Origin: Streptomyces sp. ST2-7A
Lineage (GTDB): Bacteria > Actinomycetota > Actinomycetes > Streptomycetales > Streptomycetaceae
Assembly: GCF_021390475.1 (NCBI RefSeq)
Contig: NZ_JAJUWS010000006.1
Location: forward strand, 1 to 64,000
Length of the DNA: 64,000 nucleotides
Direction: 5' to 3'
A program made the translations under genes and the position numbers. The notes beneath the pieces were generated by a model. The model was not told where the DNA came from. It made no database searches and saw only the letters and a list, made by a program, of their open reading frames with translations. Shown here in pieces: positions 42,817 through 50,261 of this stretch (positions are counted from its first letter, which is position 1; each line of letters starts with the position of its first letter).

Positions 42817-43470
42817 ATGGGACGAGCGGAGGAACCGGCGCGGCCGTCACCCCGGCGTGCACGGGATCCCGAAGGGCGACGGACCGCCATCGTGGACGCC
42901 ACGGTGTCGGTGATCGCCGAGCACGGTATCGGTAACACCACCCATCGGCTCATCGCCGCACGCGCCGGGGTGCCCCTGGGCTCGACCACCTATTACTTCC
43001 CCGCCCTGACCGACCTGGTGGACGCGGCCCTGAAGAAGGTGGCCGACGAGTGCCGGACCACCCTCACGGGCTGGGGTGAGGCACTTCGTGCCTCCCCGGA
43101 CACCCCCGGACCGGTGATCGCGGACGCCGCCGCCGGTTATCTGGCGGACCGGGAACGGGCGATCGTCGAGTACGACCTCTATCTCGCTGCCGCCCGGGAC
43201 GAACGGTTGCGCCCCCTGGTGGAGGCGTGGATCGGGGAGATGACCCGGGTGGTGGCGACGGTCTGCGACCGACGGACGGCGGGGGCGGTCACCGCCCTGG
43301 TCGACGGGGCTCTGATCCAGGCCCTGGTCACCGACCGACCGCTGGACGGCCGACTGCTGGCCGAGGCCGTCGACGGCCTCGCCCGGGGCCGTGTCGGCGG
43401 AACGGCGACGGCGGGCACACGGAACGACACACACACAGGGGAGCGGGAACGGTGGAGATCGGCGGATTGA
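42817..43470 (+). CDS. TetR-family transcription regulator
   Basis: This 217-residue regulator starts at ATG 42817 with AAGGAG upstream. The N-terminal helix-turn-helix is RTAIVDATVSVIAEHGIGNTTHRLIAARAGVPLGSTTYYFP, given here in parts as IVDATVSVIAEHGIGNTTHR and AARAGVPLGSTTYYFP. The C-terminal ligand domain (AAAGYLADRERAIVEYDLYLAAARDERLRPLVEAW) is of the group that controls small-molecule exporters. A palindromic operator lies directly upstream, and the downstream membrane protein gene overlaps it by 19 bases, so it most likely represses its own operon. Confidence 0.87.
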   Translation: MGRAEEPARPSPRRARDPEGRRTAIVDATVSVIAEHGIGNTTHRLIAARAGVPLGSTTYYFPALTDLVDAALKKVADECRTTLTGWGEALRASPDTPGPVIADAAAGYLADRERAIVEYDLYLAAARDERLRPLVEAWIGEMTRVVATVCDRRTAGAVTALVDGALIQALVTDRPLDGRLLAEAVDGLARGRVGGTATAGTRNDTHTGERERWRSAD

Positions 43471-43946
43471 TCGGGGTTTTCCTCGGCGGGGCACTCCCCT
43501 GGCTGGAGGCGATCATCGTGATCCCGGCGGGGATCGTCGCGGGCCTCAATCCGGTGGCGGTGACCGTGGCCGGCCTGACCGGCAATCTGTTGACGGTCGC
43601 CCTGACCGCCTGGTACGGGGAGCGGCTGCGCCGCTGGTGGCTGGAGCGGCGGGCCCGGAAGGTCTCCTCCGCGCCGGCCGCCGAGGGGGAGCCCGCCCCC
43701 GCACCGACCTCCGACCGAGCCGCCGCGCGCCGGGAACGCATCCGCCGCATCCTGAACCGGTGGGGCATGCCGGGGCTGGCCGTGCTGGGGCCCCTGGGGA
43801 TCGGCACCCAACTCTCCGCCGCCGTCGCGGTGTCGATGGGGGTCACCGCCCGGCGCGCCACCGTCTGGGTGGGGACGGCCACCCTGGTCTGGGGCATCCT
43901 GGCAGCGGGGCTGGCGCTCGGCGGGATGGACCTGTTCGCCTCCTGA
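43452..43946 (+). CDS. Small multidrug-export-type membrane protein
   Basis: This 164-residue protein starts at GTG 43452 within the TetR gene. It shows an N-terminal span with GGALPWLEAIIVIPAGIVAGLNPVAV, a second span, a polar basic loop of about 55 residues, then GMPGLAVLGPLGIGTQLSAAVAVSMG and a last span. These are features of the Sm_multidrug_ex family (COG2426), small integral membrane proteins named for drug export without solid biochemical proof. Co-transcription with a TetR gene fits an inducible export or envelope function. Confidence 0.8.
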   Translation: MEIGGLIGVFLGGALPWLEAIIVIPAGIVAGLNPVAVTVAGLTGNLLTVALTAWYGERLRRWWLERRARKVSSAPAAEGEPAPAPTSDRAAARRERIRRILNRWGMPGLAVLGPLGIGTQLSAAVAVSMGVTARRATVWVGTATLVWGILAAGLALGGMDLFAS

Positions 43947-43996
43947 GCGCCCGGCCCCGCGCGGGGTCCACGGCGGGCTCCACGCGTCCGGGCCGT

Positions 43997-44263
43997 TCAG
44001 CGGCGGGGCGCGGGCCCGTTCTCCAGGTACTCCACCAGGGCCGTGCCGGGGCGGAAGACCGCCTCGCGGTCATCGGCCTCGAAGGTGCCGAAGCCCAGCA
44101 CCGTGACGGCCTCGCCGGATCGGATGACCTCGGCGATGGAGCCGGGGCGCTCGAGCGTGCCGAACAGCGCGTCGACGACCTGTGCCGTCTGCTCGGCCGA
44201 GAGCTCGGCCCCGTGGTCGGCGGCCTTGTCGAGGGTGCGTTCGACCAGTTCGGTCCTGTCCAT
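43997..44263 (-). CDS. HU-like protein lacking the DNA-binding arm
   Basis: This 88-residue protein starts at ATG 44263. Residues 1-60 match the HU/IHF dimer core (MDRTELVERTLDKAADHGAEL, then VVDALFGTLERPGSIAEVIRSGEAVTVLGFGTFE). After GFGTFEADDRE the sequence jumps to FRPGTALVEYLEN, the final helix. The beta-arm with its RxGRNPxTGE tip, which wraps the DNA minor groove, is missing. The protein may dimerise, perhaps with a normal HU, but should bind DNA weakly if at all. Calculated composition is acidic rather than basic, also unlike HU. Confidence 0.75.
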   Translation of the reverse strand: MDRTELVERTLDKAADHGAELSAEQTAQVVDALFGTLERPGSIAEVIRSGEAVTVLGFGTFEADDREAVFRPGTALVEYLENGPAPRR

Positions 44264-44294
44264 GTCCCGTCCATCCGTCGTCGGGGGCCTGTAC

Positions 44295-44339
44295 GGTCCG
44301 GGCCTGTGCGGGCCGGGCCCGGGCCTCCGGGCCCGGACC
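44295..44339 (-). terminator. Possible terminator between ATP-grasp gene and HU-like gene
   Basis: A 10-base stem GGTCCGGGCC/GGCCCGGACC (44295-44304 with 44330-44339) encloses a GC-rich loop. It lies 80 bases after the ATP-grasp stop. Confidence 0.35.
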
Positions 44340-44418
44340 GTCATCGTGGCACCCCCCGGGGCGGCGCGCCTCCCGCGGTGGGCCGTCCCGGCGAACGGTG
44401 GAGCGGTCCCCTCCGGGG

Positions 44419-45264
44419 TCAGGTCCGGGGGTGGAGCACGGCGAAACGGCGCAGGGACTCCGTGAACGCGGCGAGGAAGTCCTCCCGAACCGGCTCGGGG
44501 ACCCGATCCAGGGAGAGGTAGGGGTTGAGGTCCTCCAGTTCGACCAGGAGGAGTTCGCCATCCCGGGTGCGGCAGGCGTCGACCCGCTGGATGCCGTGCT
44601 CGAGGGTGTTCCAGTCGATGAACCGGCGGGCGAACCCCAGGTCGTCGTCGGTCGGCTCGTAGGGCCGCAGCTCCCAACGACGCTCCGGGTCGGGGGCGTA
44701 CAGCGCGTAGCGGAAGACGCCGTCGAGGTGGAGGAAGGACACCTCGTACCGGAAGTCCACCAGCGGCTGGACCAGCTGCCCCTCCCCGATCGTCCCGGAG
44801 GGGTCCGCCAGTTCGGAGCGGTCGAGGACGCGCAGTCCGATGGAGTCCGCCCCCGTCTCCGGTTTGACGACGTACCGGCCGGCCGGGGGCAGGTGATCCG
44901 GGTCCGCCGGGTGTCGGACGGTGGGGATGACGGGGTACCCGGCCGCCGTCAGGAGCGGCAGGTAGCCCTTGCCGGTCATGTCACCACGACCGGTGAGCGG
45001 GTTGTACACCGGGACCCGGTGGGCGAGGGCGTGGCTGCGGAAGGCTTCGTACGCCTCCCGGTAGTGGATCACCGGGCCGCTGTTGCGGACGACGACGAGA
45101 TCGAAGGCGTCCATGAGTGCGATGGCGTCCAACGGATGGCACAGGGCGACATCGAAGTCCTCCCGCAGGTGGGAGGTGAGCAGAATGTCCTCGTCGGCGT
45201 AACGGCGTCCGCGCGCCGGATAGGCGAGGTCGGTGACGAACAGGACCTTGGTGCGGGTGGTCAT
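44419..45264 (-). CDS. ATP-grasp-fold protein
   Basis: This 281-residue protein starts at ATG 45264. An N-terminal Rossmann-like part (KVLFVTDLAYPARGRRYADEDILL, VRNSGPVIHYREAYEAF) leads to an ATP-grasp core: YNPLTGRGDMTGKGYLPLL, YVVKPETGADSIGLRVL (the ATP-binding lysine strand), and DACRTRDGELLLVELEDLNPYLSLD, which supplies the metal-binding Glu/Asn residues. Such enzymes couple ATP to carboxylate-amine ligation, as in glutathione synthetase and RimK. No neighbour reveals the substrate. The protein is a little shorter than usual for the family. Confidence 0.75.
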   Translation of the reverse strand: MTTRTKVLFVTDLAYPARGRRYADEDILLTSHLREDFDVALCHPLDAIALMDAFDLVVVRNSGPVIHYREAYEAFRSHALAHRVPVYNPLTGRGDMTGKGYLPLLTAAGYPVIPTVRHPADPDHLPPAGRYVVKPETGADSIGLRVLDRSELADPSGTIGEGQLVQPLVDFRYEVSFLHLDGVFRYALYAPDPERRWELRPYEPTDDDLGFARRFIDWNTLEHGIQRVDACRTRDGELLLVELEDLNPYLSLDRVPEPVREDFLAAFTESLRRFAVLHPRT

Positions 45265-45425
45265 CGGGTGTTCTCCGGGAAGCGAGGACGGGCTTCGGCC
45301 CCACATTCCATCACCGTCCTCCATGAGGATCACCGGTACCCCGGAGGAGGCGGTACCCCGGCCTCCGGTGGACGGGGGTGGGGAGAACAGGGGGCGGTTC
45401 TCCCCGGGGCGGGCATCATCGGGGG

Positions 45426-45704
45426 ATGAGAATTCGCTCCGTGGATCCCCGTGACACCACCCTGGAGCACGACGAGGCCCGCTACCGCGTGTATCCGTGG
45501 GACGCCGACAACAACGTCTCGGACGAGTACGAGATCTCCGGTGTGGATGTCGACGTCGTCCTGGAGTGCGCTCGACAGCGGGCCTCCACACGGGGTGGGG
45601 GGTACGCCGTGTACGTCCGGGTCGATCGCGAGGACGGGGTCGAGCTCATCCGCATCGCCGGAGCGGCCGGTGATCCCTTCGGCGACCGACCCGGGACCGG
45701 GTGA
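45426..45704 (+). CDS. Small conserved hypothetical protein
   Basis: A 92-residue acidic protein (MRIRSVDPRDTTLEHDEARY, then RVYPWDADNNVSDEYEISGVDVDVVLECA) starts at ATG 45426 and is followed by an intrinsic-type terminator. It contains no signal peptide or membrane span. The composition is that of a real folded protein, not an overlapping-frame artefact. I do not recognise a family function. Confidence 0.6.
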   Translation: MRIRSVDPRDTTLEHDEARYRVYPWDADNNVSDEYEISGVDVDVVLECARQRASTRGGGYAVYVRVDREDGVELIRIAGAAGDPFGDRPGTG

Positions 45705-45753
45705 AGGGTTTCCGCTCGTTCGGCGGGGACGAAAGCGCTGCGGGTGTCGGGTC

Positions 45754-45774
45754 CCCGACGGTGCGTCGGGTTTT
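45754..45774 (+). terminator. Intrinsic terminator of the 92-residue protein gene
   Basis: CCCGACG-GTG-CGTCGGG followed by TTTT, a classical stem-loop with U tract, lies 50 bases after the stop codon. Confidence 0.8.
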
Positions 45775-45827
45775 CCTCCGCGGGACGTGGGCAGTCGCCC
45801 GCCCGGACACCATCCCGGGGAGGGACC

Positions 45828-46676
45828 GTGAGCGGAACAGTCACCGAGCAGGGCCGGAAGGCCGCCGACGGCGCGGAACGGGCCGCCCACCGCGGGGCGC
45901 GCAGTCCGGTGTTCCGGGGCCTGGCCCGGGCCGGCCTGGTGGCGCAGGGGGTGATCCACGGCCTGGTGGGGGTGTTGGCGTTGCAGATCGCCTTCGGTTC
46001 CCGCGGAGAGCAGGCCGACCAGCAGGGGGCGTTGCAGGAACTCGTGGCGCAACCGTTCGGGTCCCTGCTGGTCTGGCTGGTGGGATGCGGGATGGCCGCG
46101 CTGGCCCTGTGGCGCCTCACCGAGGCGATCGTCGGCGTCACCGGTCCCGACGGGGAAAAGGTGGGCAAGCGGCTGGGGGCGGCGGCCGGGTGCGTGACGT
46201 GCGCCGTGATCTCCTTCTCCGCTCTGTCCTTCGCCGGTGGGGAGCGGAGCGGTGAATCGAGCGACGAGCGGTCCCGGGACATGACGGCCCGCGCCCTGGA
46301 GTTGCCCGGCGGTCCCTGGTGGGTGGGGATCGTCGGGGTGGGGGTGATCGCCGTCGGTGGATGGTTCGTGGTGCGGGCGGTAGGGACCAAGCACCGCAAG
46401 CGGCTGCGCCCGGACATGTCTCGAGGCGCCCGGCGTCTGGTGGACGTGCTGGCGGTGGGCGGCGGTACGGCACGGGGCTTGGTCTTCGCCACGGTGGGGT
46501 TCTTCGTGATTCGCGCGGCGGCGCGGTTCGATCCGGACGAGGCCAAGGGGTTGGACAACGCGCTGCGCTCACTCACGGAGGCCCCGGCCGGGCCGTGGAT
46601 CCTGACGGCCGTGGCATTGGGACTGACGCTGTTCGGAGGGTTCGCGATCGCGATGGCCCGGTGGCAGCGGATGTGA
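45828..46676 (+). CDS. DUF1206 membrane protein
   Basis: This 282-residue protein starts at GTG 45828 after GGGGAGGG. It has six hydrophobic segments in three repeated pairs, each with the R-G-x-x-x-G-x-x-x-H/R-G type motif of DUF1206 (RAGLVAQGVIHGLVGVLALQ, then GTARGLVFATVGFFVIRAAA). The third copy is the C-terminal pair around ALTEAPAGPWIL. The domain family is common in actinobacteria and cyanobacteria and has no established function. It is convergent with the antiporter gene. Confidence 0.82.
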   Translation: MSGTVTEQGRKAADGAERAAHRGARSPVFRGLARAGLVAQGVIHGLVGVLALQIAFGSRGEQADQQGALQELVAQPFGSLLVWLVGCGMAALALWRLTEAIVGVTGPDGEKVGKRLGAAAGCVTCAVISFSALSFAGGERSGESSDERSRDMTARALELPGGPWWVGIVGVGVIAVGGWFVVRAVGTKHRKRLRPDMSRGARRLVDVLAVGGGTARGLVFATVGFFVIRAAARFDPDEAKGLDNALRSLTEAPAGPWILTAVALGLTLFGGFAIAMARWQRM

Positions 46677-46699
46677 GGACGACCCGGAGGACCGGGCGC

Positions 46700-47974
46700 T
46701 CAGGGTGAGCGCGGGCCCCGGGCCCCGGGCTCCGGCGAGCGCAGGGCCGCCCGTCGGTACAGCAGGACGCCGGGTGCCGTGGTGATGCCGTGGACCGCGG
46801 TACTGGCGACCACCACCAGGGTCCCGGCCCCCATGACCACCGGGTCGACACCCAGACGATGGGCCTCCGCGCACAGGTAGAACAGGGCGGAGACCCCCAT
46901 CGGCCCGAACCACCCGAGGAAGACGGCGTCGCGCGGGCGCAGTCCCAATGGCCGGGCGAGCAGGAGGAGGATCGGCAGCCGGCGCAGCAGGAGCACCCCG
47001 ACGACCAGTAGCAGGCCGTTCCCCCAACCGAGTTCGGCCCACTCCTCCCGGGGCAGCATCGCGCCGAGCATGACGAACAGCGGCAGGATGAGGAAGGTGT
47101 TCACCGTCTCGTCGATCCTGGCCTCCTCGGCGCGTTCGGCGGCGGGCCCGGTGGCGTTGAAAGCCAGTCCGGCCGCGAAGACGGCGAGCACGCCATTGAG
47201 GTGGAGCAGACCCGCCACCCCGAGGACGAACAGTGCGAGGAGGAGGGTGTAGACGAGGGCGGGCCCGGATTCGACCTCCCGACGGTGTTCGGCGACACGC
47301 AACAACCGGCCGCCCGCCACTCCCGTCAGCCCTCCGAGGAGGACCCCGCCGAGTACCTGCCACACGCTCTCCGCGACCGCCGCCGAGCCGCTCAGTGGTC
47401 CGGCGACGGCCACCGCCGCGAGCACCAGGGGTAGCGCCAGACCGTCGTTGGCGCCGGATTCGAGGGAGAGCAGTTGGCGGGTGCGCGCGGGAAGGCGGTG
47501 TTCGGTGAATTCTCCGGTGGCGACGCCCGAGGCGAGCACCGGGTCGGTGGGGCACAGGGCGGCACCGAGCAGGAAGGCGGCGGCCAGGCCGATGGTGGGA
47601 ACGGCCACGGCCACCGCCGTGGTGCTCGCCGCCATCCCCACCATGGCCACGAGGACGAGGAGGGCCACCGTCCGGGCCCGGGCCCGGACCTCGCGGAAGG
47701 GATACCGCAGCGCCACCGCCATCACGGATACCGCCAGCAGGAGACGGGACGCCTCGTGCACCTCCTCGTGGGCTTCCACGACCGTGGGCGGATCGATGAC
47801 CCCGGTGACCGCCGGTCCGAGAACGACACCGGTCAGCAGGGCGAGCAGCGGTGCGCTGAGCGGCACCCGCTGCAATCGCGCGGAAAGGATCGCCACGAGC
47901 ACCGCGAGGGCCCCGACCGAGGCGAGGAGAACGTCCGGCATGCGGGGTGTGTGCCCCGGGACACGGACGCCCAT
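46700..47974 (-). CDS. Cation:proton antiporter (CPA1 family)
   Basis: This 424-residue membrane protein has about twelve spans. The CPA1 signature is SLESGANDGLALPLVLAAVA, whose Asn-Asp pair is the ion-binding site. The preceding ALCPTDPVLASGVATGEF is the conserved TDP segment, and VFLGWFGPMGVSALFYL is the late conserved Arg/Gly span. It exchanges Na+ or K+ for H+ at the cytoplasmic membrane. ATG 47974 is possible, but the second Met at 47941 starts the first span more naturally. No regulatory C-terminal domain is attached. Confidence 0.88.
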   Translation of the reverse strand: MGVRVPGHTPRMPDVLLASVGALAVLVAILSARLQRVPLSAPLLALLTGVVLGPAVTGVIDPPTVVEAHEEVHEASRLLLAVSVMAVALRYPFREVRARARTVALLVLVAMVGMAASTTAVAVAVPTIGLAAAFLLGAALCPTDPVLASGVATGEFTEHRLPARTRQLLSLESGANDGLALPLVLAAVAVAGPLSGSAAVAESVWQVLGGVLLGGLTGVAGGRLLRVAEHRREVESGPALVYTLLLALFVLGVAGLLHLNGVLAVFAAGLAFNATGPAAERAEEARIDETVNTFLILPLFVMLGAMLPREEWAELGWGNGLLLVVGVLLLRRLPILLLLARPLGLRPRDAVFLGWFGPMGVSALFYLCAEAHRLGVDPVVMGAGTLVVVASTAVHGITTAPGVLLYRRAALRSPEPGARGPRSP

Positions 47975-48005
47975 GTGCTCCTCCGGGGACGGGCACCCGG
48001 ATGGT

Positions 48006-48049
48006 CCCGACCACCGACCCCCGGGAGGAACCGGCGGTCGGTGGTCGGG
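48006..48049 (-). terminator. Terminator of the signalling operon
   Basis: A perfect 14-base stem (CCCGACCACCGACC at 48006-48019 with its complement at 48036-48049) lies 20 bases beyond the response-regulator stop codon, and serves the kinase/regulator/phosphatase operon. Confidence 0.75.
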
Positions 48050-48069
48050 CGGTGTGCCGGGGTGCCCGG

Positions 48070-48513
48070 TCAGTGGCGGCCGGGGAGTCGGACCACCTGG
48101 ACGAAGAAGTCGTCGATCTGACGGACCGCGGCGATGAACTGGTCGAGGTCCACGGGCTTGGTGACGTAGGCGTTGGCGTGCAGCTTGTAGCTGCGCAGGA
48201 TGTCCTCCTCCGCGGCGGAGGTGGTCAGCACCACCACGGGGATGTGGGCCAGATCGGCGTCGGACTTGATCTCCTGGAGTACCTGACGTCCGTCGTACTT
48301 GGGCAGGTTGAGGTCCAGGAGGATCAGATCCGGTCGGGGGGCGTCCGGGTGGTCACCGCGCCGGTAGAGGAAGTCGAGCGCCTCCTCCCCGTCGCGCACG
48401 ACGTGGAGGGTGTTGCCGATCTTGTTGTCCTCGAATGCCTCGCGGGTCATGAGTTCGTCGCCCGGGTCGTCCTCCACGAGAAGGACGTCGATGGGTTCGG
48501 CGCTGGGTGTCAC
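48070..48513 (-). CDS. Single-domain response regulator (Rcp1-like)
   Basis: This 147-residue protein is a bare receiver domain: VLLVEDDPGDELM, the phospho-acceptor Asp in LILLDLNLPKYDG, the Thr in VVVLTTSAAEED and the Lys in AYVTKPVDLDQF. The long first loop (EDDPGDELMTREAF) is typical of receivers paired with phytochrome- or CHASE-type kinases. There is no output domain, so it passes phosphate on or acts by binding. GTG 48513 overlaps the kinase stop by four bases. The kinase encoded next upstream is the likely partner. Confidence 0.88.
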   Translation of the reverse strand: MTPSAEPIDVLLVEDDPGDELMTREAFEDNKIGNTLHVVRDGEEALDFLYRRGDHPDAPRPDLILLDLNLPKYDGRQVLQEIKSDADLAHIPVVVLTTSAAEEDILRSYKLHANAYVTKPVDLDQFIAAVRQIDDFFVQVVRLPGRH

Positions 48514-50261
48514 GAGGTGGTCCCTTCGGGGGCGGCGGGGGCGGCGGGGGCCGGGGCCGGGGCCGGGGCCGGGGCCGGGGCCGGGGCCGGGGCCGGGGCC
48601 GCGAGGATCCCGGGGTCCCCGGTCAGGGGCAGGGTGAACAGGAATCGGGTGCCGTCGGTGTACCCGGTGTCGATCCGGATCCTCCCACCGTGGTACTCGA
48701 CGATCTTCTTGCACAGGGCGAGTCCGATGCCGGTACCGGAGTAGGAGTCCCGGCCGTGCAGGCGCTGGAAGATGACGAACACCTTTTCGGCGAACTTCTC
48801 CGGGATACCGATGCCGTTGTCGGTCACGGCCACCAGCAGGGAGGTACCGTCGTCATCGGTTTCGCAGGTGACGCGAATCTCCGGCGAGTGGTCGGGCCGA
48901 CGGAACTTGACCGCGTTGCCGATCAGATTCTGCCACAGCATGACCAGCAGGGTCGGGTCACCGGGCAGGGTCGGCATCCGCTCGGGGCGTTCGATCCGTG
49001 CCCCGTTCTCCTCGATGGTTCCCGAGATGTTGGCCAGTGCCTTGTCCAGGGTCCGGTCGAGTTCGACGGCCGCGCGGGACTCGTTGAGCCGGCCGACCCG
49101 GGAGAAGGTCAGCAGGTCGTTGATGAGGACCTGCATCCGTTTGGCGCCGTCGACGGCGAACCCGATGTACTGGGCGCCCCGGTCGTCGAGTTTGTCCCCG
49201 TAGCGCTTCTCGAGCAACTGGCAGAAGGAAGCGACCTTGCGCAACGGTTCCTGCAGGTCGTGCGAGGCGACGTAGGCGAATTGCTCCAGTTCGGCGTTGG
49301 AGCGGCGCAATTCCACCGCCCGGGCGTCGAGGTCGGCGGCCTGACGCTCGAGGCGTTCGTGCTGCTCGCGGGAGGCCTCGAGTTCGGCGACGATGCGGCG
49401 GCGCATGCCCTCCACGTCCAACGCCATGGAGCGCAGGTCGGCGGGGCCCTCGGCGGGTATGTGCCGGTCGAACTCGCCCTGGGCCACCCGGCGGGACTCG
49501 GCCGCGAGGTGGGTGAGCGGGCGGATCACCAGGGTGCGCAACAGGATTGTCATGGCCACGGCGGTGAGGAAGAAGACGACGACCATGGCCAGCAGGACGA
49601 CGTCGCGCAGGGCGCGGGTGCTCATCAGCTCGGCTCGACTGTCCTCGCGGGCGATGGTCAGCCGTTCGCCCTGCTCGTCGGTGAGGGTTCGCACCCGCTC
49701 GAAGGCGACCCTGCCGCGTTCGGCGGCCGCGTGGTCGAGGGTTTGCGGATTGCCCTCGACGACACCGTCGATCATCGGTTCGGCATGTTCGAGCCGCCAC
49801 GCCTCGGCGGCCTCCTCGATGGCCCGCAGGTCCTCCACGAGGGCGGCGTGCCCTCCCACCAGTTCCCGGAGACCGGTGAGGGCTTCGCGTTCCTGCCGCA
49901 GGCCGGTGGTGTAGGGGTCGAGGAACTGTGGGTCGGCGGTGATCGCGTAGCCGCGGGCTCCGGTCTCCTGGTCCACCAGCGCGATCTGGAGGCGGTACGC
50001 CTCCGCCCGGGCCGGCTGGATGGTGTTGGAGAGATGATCGGACACCTCGGCCGTCCGGTTGAGGAGTTCCGCGCCGACGAGGGATCCCACCGCCACGATG
50101 ATGCCCATGGATATCAGGACCAGGTGGAACCAGCCGCGAACGGTCACCCCCGAGCGTCGAGCGTCCTCCCGGGGCGTGGTGGACGCGTCCGCGGCCGTCT
50201 CCCCTCCCCCGTCGGGAGCCGGTGGGGAGATCTCCGGGTCCGTCGTCTTCGCCGTCGTCAT
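48510..50261 (-). CDS. Membrane histidine kinase with CHASE3 and HAMP domains
   Basis: This 583-residue sensor kinase has a first span at about 45-66, an extracytoplasmic CHASE3 region at about 67-220 (LVDQETGARGYAITADPQFLDPY), a second span at about 221-243, and a HAMP domain to about 300. A coiled coil (EQHERLERQAADLDARAVELRRSNAELEQ) follows, then the H-box with His334 in ASHDLQEPLRKV, and the ATPase with N-box NLIGNAVKFR and NGIGI/GTGIGL boxes. The kinase type matches those paired with single receivers. The C-terminal tail is (AP)n, encoded by a pure hexamer repeat next to the response-regulator start. The signal is unknown. Confidence 0.9.
   Translation of the reverse strand: MTTAKTTDPEISPPAPDGGGETAADASTTPREDARRSGVTVRGWFHLVLISMGIIVAVGSLVGAELLNRTAEVSDHLSNTIQPARAEAYRLQIALVDQETGARGYAITADPQFLDPYTTGLRQEREALTGLRELVGGHAALVEDLRAIEEAAEAWRLEHAEPMIDGVVEGNPQTLDHAAAERGRVAFERVRTLTDEQGERLTIAREDSRAELMSTRALRDVVLLAMVVVFFLTAVAMTILLRTLVIRPLTHLAAESRRVAQGEFDRHIPAEGPADLRSMALDVEGMRRRIVAELEASREQHERLERQAADLDARAVELRRSNAELEQFAYVASHDLQEPLRKVASFCQLLEKRYGDKLDDRGAQYIGFAVDGAKRMQVLINDLLTFSRVGRLNESRAAVELDRTLDKALANISGTIEENGARIERPERMPTLPGDPTLLVMLWQNLIGNAVKFRRPDHSPEIRVTCETDDDGTSLLVAVTDNGIGIPEKFAEKVFVIFQRLHGRDSYSGTGIGLALCKKIVEYHGGRIRIDTGYTDGTRFLFTLPLTGDPGILAAPAPAPAPAPAPAPAPAPAAPAAPEGTTS
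48537..48602. repeat. GGGGCC hexamer tract encoding Ala-Pro repeats
   Basis: About nine near-perfect GGGGCC units encode the Ala-Pro tail at the C-terminus of the kinase. Because a unit is six bases, copy number can vary without breaking the frame. The tract ends within 25 bases of the response-regulator start codon. Confidence 0.9.

Noticed and set aside
48537..48602. CRISPR or tandem-repeat RNA array
   Set aside because: The units are six bases with no spacers, in frame inside the kinase gene. It is a coding microsatellite. No CRISPR array is seen anywhere in the window.
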